From positions 1-7,931 of the forward strand of contig JAHECE010000121.1 of assembly GCA_024641895.1 (NCBI GenBank): DNA of 7,931 nucleotides. The letters are read 5' to 3'. The DNA is from Actinomycetales bacterium. Its GTDB lineage: Bacteria > Actinomycetota > Actinomycetes > Actinomycetales > JAHECE01. The position numbers and the translations under genes are program-made. The notes beneath the pieces were generated by a model. It worked only from the letters and a program-made list of their open reading frames with translations. It did not search any database and was not told the DNA's origin. Positions within the stretch are counted from its first letter, which is position 1. Every line of letters begins with the position of its first letter. This document shows, in pieces, positions 5,630 through 7,931 of this stretch.

Positions 5630-6291
5630 GCCGGCGACCCCCGGGGTGCCGGCGGCGTCGGGTTCTCCTGCGACTGCGCGTACACGGTGGCCATGCGCTG
5701 CCCGACCGTGACGGCGCTCGCGAGCGCGAGCAGCGCCAGGGCGACGGTCAGGACCGCGACCGGCGCACCCAGCCCGACGGCCGCGGTGGCGGCCAGGGCG
5801 ACGAACAGCCGGTCGGTGCGCTCGGCGATCCCCACGGACGCGGTCATCCCGAGCCCCTCGGCCCGCGCACGGGCGTAGGGGACGATCGAACCGAGCAGGA
5901 GGCACGCGAGGGCGGCGCCGGAGGCGAGGAGCGGGTCCCCGACGCCCCCTTGCCGGTCACTCGCCAGGGCGCCCCAGACCACGAGGCCGGCGAAGACCGA
6001 GCCGTCGGCGAAGCGGTCCAGGGTCGAGTCGAGGAACGCACCCCACGGGCCTGTCCGGCCGATCCGTCTGGCCATCTGGCCGTCGATCGAGTCGGTCACG
6101 GCGAAGAAGCCGATGAGCAGCGCGCCGGCGAGCAGCCTGCCCGTGGGCAGGAGCCAGAGGGACACGGTCATCACCGCGATCGTCCCTGCGAAGGTGACGG
6201 CGTCCGGGGACACACCGAGCCGGACGAGCAGGCGGGCGACGGGGCCGAAGACTGTCGTGGCGAAACCCCGCCCCTTGCTGCCGAGCGTCAT
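5626..6291 (-). CDS. pgsA: Phosphatidylinositol phosphate synthase (CDP-alcohol phosphatidyltransferase)
   Basis: This enzyme joins CDP-diacylglycerol and L-myo-inositol 1-phosphate to give phosphatidylinositol phosphate, the precursor of PI and all PI-mannosides; it is an integral membrane protein. The 221 residues contain the full CDP-alcohol phosphotransferase motif DX2DGX2ARX8GX3DX3D, with D67, D70, G71, A74, R75, G84, D88 and D92. Hydrophobic segments lie at about 35-48, 53-67, 95-112, 122-140, 162-175 and 177-195, close to the six helices of the family. YARARAEGLG (139-148) and GIAERTDRL (154-162) match the actinobacterial PI-phosphate synthase group rather than the phosphatidylglycerophosphate synthases that share the gene name. 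ATG 6291 overlaps the HIT stop by 4 bases and has GGAGGG 6 bases upstream. The open frame continues to 6438, but that part is an Arg-rich shadow of the HIT gene. Neighbouring patA and pimA support the substrate call. Confidence 0.94.
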   Translation of the reverse strand: MTLGSKGRGFATTVFGPVARLLVRLGVSPDAVTFAGTIAVMTVSLWLLPTGRLLAGALLIGFFAVTDSIDGQMARRIGRTGPWGAFLDSTLDRFADGSVFAGLVVWGALASDRQGGVGDPLLASGAALACLLLGSIVPYARARAEGLGMTASVGIAERTDRLFVALAATAAVGLGAPVAVLTVALALLALASAVTVGQRMATVYAQSQENPTPPAPRGSPA

Positions 6292-6908
6292 CCCGTTCCC
6301 TCCGGAGGTGTGTCCTGCCCGGTGGCCTCGGCCATCTCCCGCCAGGCGGCCGCGATCTTGCCGCGGGTGTCCGCGAGGAGCTCGGGAACCGCCTTCGTCC
6401 CGGCGACGATGGGCAGGAAGTTCGAGTCGCCGCTCCACCGCGGGACGACGTGCTGGTGGAGGTGCCCGACGATCCCCGCCCCGGCGACGCCCCCCTGGTT
6501 CATCCCGAGGTTGAAGCCGTGGGGGCCGGAGACCGTGCGCAGGACCGTCATCGCCGTCGCGGTCATCGTCCCGATCTCGTCACGCTGCGCGGCCGAGAGG
6601 TCCGTGTAGTCGGCGAGGTGCTCGTAGGGACAGACCAGCAGGTGGCCCGGGTTGTAGGGGTACAGGTTGAGAACGGCGTAGGCATGAGTCCCCCGATGCA
6701 CCACCAGGGCGGCCTCGTCGTCCGCGTCGACGGCCCGGCAGAACGGGCACTCCCTTCCGGCGCCCTCGTGCCGGGGCCGGTCCGCGCCGGAGATGTAGAC
6801 CATCCGGTGCGGCGTCCAGAGGCGCTGGAATCCGTCTTCCGCACGAGCGAAGCCGTCGGGGCTCTCGATGTCGAGATCCTGTGCGCCGTCGTCGACCTCG
6901 GATGCCAC
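6288..6908 (-). CDS. HIT-family nucleotide hydrolase/phosphorylase with CxxC motif
   Basis: HIT proteins act on the alpha-phosphate of nucleotides through a histidine triad. The 206-residue protein has the triad in GHLHQHVVPRW (H149, H151, H153) and the upstream NLYPYNPGHLL block (81-91). Its QRLWTPHRM start of the core domain (28-36) is shared with the mycobacterial protein encoded next to pgsA (Rv2613c), which has been described as a diadenosine tetraphosphate phosphorylase. Ap4A breakdown is therefore the best guess but is not proven. C54 and C57 in ECPFC form a CxxC that probably binds zinc with nearby histidines, as in other HIT proteins. The first 25 residues are acidic and variable. 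GTG 6908 follows the thrS stop after 2 bases, with AGGTG (6918-6914) 5 bases upstream inside the end of thrS. The stop overlaps the pgsA start. No signal peptide; cytoplasmic. Confidence 0.92.
   Translation of the reverse strand: MASEVDDGAQDLDIESPDGFARAEDGFQRLWTPHRMVYISGADRPRHEGAGRECPFCRAVDADDEAALVVHRGTHAYAVLNLYPYNPGHLLVCPYEHLADYTDLSAAQRDEIGTMTATAMTVLRTVSGPHGFNLGMNQGGVAGAGIVGHLHQHVVPRWSGDSNFLPIVAGTKAVPELLADTRGKIAAAWREMAEATGQDTPPEGTG
6298..6303 (-). promoter_or_regulatory. Shine-Dalgarno site that fixes the pgsA start
   Basis: GGAGGG on the minus strand lies 6 bases before ATG 6291. It supports the short 221-residue product over a longer open frame reaching 6438. It lies within the final codons of the HIT gene. 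Confidence 0.7.
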
Positions 6909-6910
6909 TG

Positions 6911-7931
6911 CTACACCTGCACCCTGTCGCGAACAGCCTTGACGATGCGCGCGACGGCGTCTGCAACGGGCACCGCGTTGTCCTGGGTCCCGTCCCGGAA
7001 GCGGAAGGAGACCGAGCCGGCCTCGGCGTCCTCGCCGCCCGCGATGAGGATGAAGGGCGCCTTCGACTGGGTGGCCGTGCGGATCTTCTTGTTGAACCGT
7101 TCGTCACCGGCGTCGACCTCGGCGCGGATGCCCTCGGCGCGCAGCGCGTCCACGACGTCCGTGAGGTAGCCGACGAACGGCTCGGCGACCGGCACAGCCA
7201 CCACCTGGACCGGAGCGAGCCACGGCGGGAAGGCGCCGGCGTAGTGCTCGGTGAGCACGCCGAAGAACCGTTCGATCGACCCGAACAGCGCACGATGGAT
7301 CATCACGGGCCGCTGTCGCGAACCGTCCGCGGCCGTGTACTCGAGGTCGAAGCGCTCCGGCAGGTTGAAGTCGAGCTGGATGGTCGACATCTGCCAGGTG
7401 CGGCCGATCGCGTCGCGCGCCTGGACCGAGATCTTGGGCCCGTAGAACGCGGCACCGCCCGGATCGGGGCGGATGTCCAGGCCGGACTGGCGGCCCACCT
7501 CGGCGAGCGTCTCGGTGGCCTCCGCCCAGATGGCGTCGGAGCCCACCGACTTCTCCGGGTTGCGGGTGCTGAGCTCGAGGTAGAAGTCCTCCAGCCCGTA
7601 GTCCTTGAGGAGGTTCAGCACGAACTCCAGCAACGACGTGAGCTCGGCGCCCATCTGCTCGCGCGTGCAGTAGATGTGGGCGTCGTCCTGAGTGAAGCCA
7701 CGCGCGCGGGTGAGCCCGTGCACCACGCCCGACTTCTCGTAGCGGTACACGGTGCCGAACTCGAACAGCCTCAGCGGCAGCTCGCGGTACGACCGGCCGC
7801 GCGAGCGGTAGATCAGGTTGTGCGACGGGCAGTTCATCGGCTTGAGGTAGTAGTCCTGCCCCTGGCGGCGCAGCTCGCCGTCGGCGCCGTACTCCGCGTC
7901 GATGTGCATCGGCGGGTACATGCCCTCGGAG
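6911..7931 (-). CDS. thrS: Threonyl-tRNA synthetase, C-terminal part (cut by window edge)
   Basis: ThrRS charges tRNA-Thr with threonine. The frame runs in from the right edge and gives the last 339 residues; the N-terminal TGS and editing domains and the first part of the catalytic core are outside. Numbering from the Met at 7921, the three zinc ligands that select threonine are present: C31 in LKPMNCPSH, H82 in FTQDDAHIYC and H209 in VMIHRALFGS. Class II motif 2 is seen in VYRYEKSGVVHGLTRARGF (58-76) and motif 3 in the GSIERFFGVLTEHY stretch (214-227). The last 100 residues are the anticodon-binding domain, with ERFNKKIRTATQSKAPFIL (274-292) of the actinobacterial type. The stop is TAG, 2 bases before the HIT start. 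The Met at 7921 is internal, not a start, since the frame is open to the edge and the core motifs demand more sequence. Confidence 0.98.
   Translation of the reverse strand, partial: SEGMYPPMHIDAEYGADGELRRQGQDYYLKPMNCPSHNLIYRSRGRSYRELPLRLFEFGTVYRYEKSGVVHGLTRARGFTQDDAHIYCTREQMGAELTSLLEFVLNLLKDYGLEDFYLELSTRNPEKSVGSDAIWAEATETLAEVGRQSGLDIRPDPGGAAFYGPKISVQARDAIGRTWQMSTIQLDFNLPERFDLEYTAADGSRQRPVMIHRALFGSIERFFGVLTEHYAGAFPPWLAPVQVVAVPVAEPFVGYLTDVVDALRAEGIRAEVDAGDERFNKKIRTATQSKAPFILIAGGEDAEAGSVSFRFRDGTQDNAVPVADAVARIVKAVRDRVQV

Noticed and set aside
4754..5878. Plus-strand open frame of 374 codons opposite patA and pgsA
   Set aside because: No domain; antisense to two membrane-lipid enzymes with intact motifs.
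5630..5905. N-terminal extension of patA to a 423-residue product
   Set aside because: The extension lies within pgsA in another frame and is Arg/Ala/Gly-rich; ATG 5629 with the ATGA overlap fits the family length.
6292..6438. N-terminal extension of pgsA to a 270-residue product
   Set aside because: The extension is a shadow of the HIT gene; ATG 6291 has a good ribosome site and gives the usual length.
1..7931. Mobile element, CRISPR array, tRNA/rRNA or defence island
   Set aside because: No transposase, integrase, regular spaced repeats, tRNA-like cloverleaf or anomalous-composition segment was seen; gaps are short and genes are conserved housekeeping types.

Overview
The window is a stretch of high-GC chromosome (about 70% G+C by eye) from an actinobacterium. 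Every gene I can support lies on the minus strand, so transcription runs from the right edge to the left. Gene content and order resemble the mycobacterial thrS / HIT / pgsA / patA / pimA block followed by pdxS, pdxT and yebC (from memory, Rv2614c to Rv2603c in M. tuberculosis). There is no tesB, PPE or pdxH gene between them. GTG starts are frequent (5 of 9 visible starts). The protein features look more like Micrococcales or a related group than Mycobacterium, but the genus cannot be fixed from this window.

Layout in the direction of transcription. (1) 7931-6911: C-terminal part of threonyl-tRNA synthetase, cut by the window edge. (2) 6908-6288: HIT-family protein with a CxxC motif. (3) 6291-5626: phosphatidylinositol phosphate synthase. 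(4) 5629-4634: PatA-like phosphatidylinositol mannoside acyltransferase. (5) 4637-3483: PimA mannosyltransferase. (6) 3486-2854: small one-helix membrane protein with a LemA-like C-terminus, function unknown. (7) 2853-2709: a 145-base gap with a candidate promoter, a GC-rich hairpin and a Shine-Dalgarno site. (8) 2708-1803: pdxS. (9) 1806-1225: NUDIX hydrolase. (10) 1224-1144: an 81-base gap with a weak hairpin and a candidate leaderless promoter. (11) 1143-505: pdxT. (12) 465-1: N-terminal part of a YebC/PmpR-family protein, cut by the left edge.

The genes form two functional blocks. pgsA, patA and pimA supply the first steps of phosphatidylinositol mannoside synthesis: PI-phosphate is made from CDP-diacylglycerol, PI is mannosylated from GDP-mannose, and the product is acylated. 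They are joined by 4-base start/stop overlaps that also take in the upstream HIT gene and the downstream membrane-protein gene, which indicates one translationally coupled operon. pdxS and pdxT encode the two subunits of pyridoxal 5'-phosphate synthase. Here they are separated by a NUDIX gene that overlaps pdxS by 4 bases.

There is no sign of mobile DNA, CRISPR, tRNA or rRNA, phage genes or a defence system. This is mostly conserved core-genome territory. The points worth a second look are the unassigned membrane protein, the NUDIX gene between pdxS and pdxT, the likely leaderless start of pdxT, and a motif shared upstream of pdxS and pdxT.
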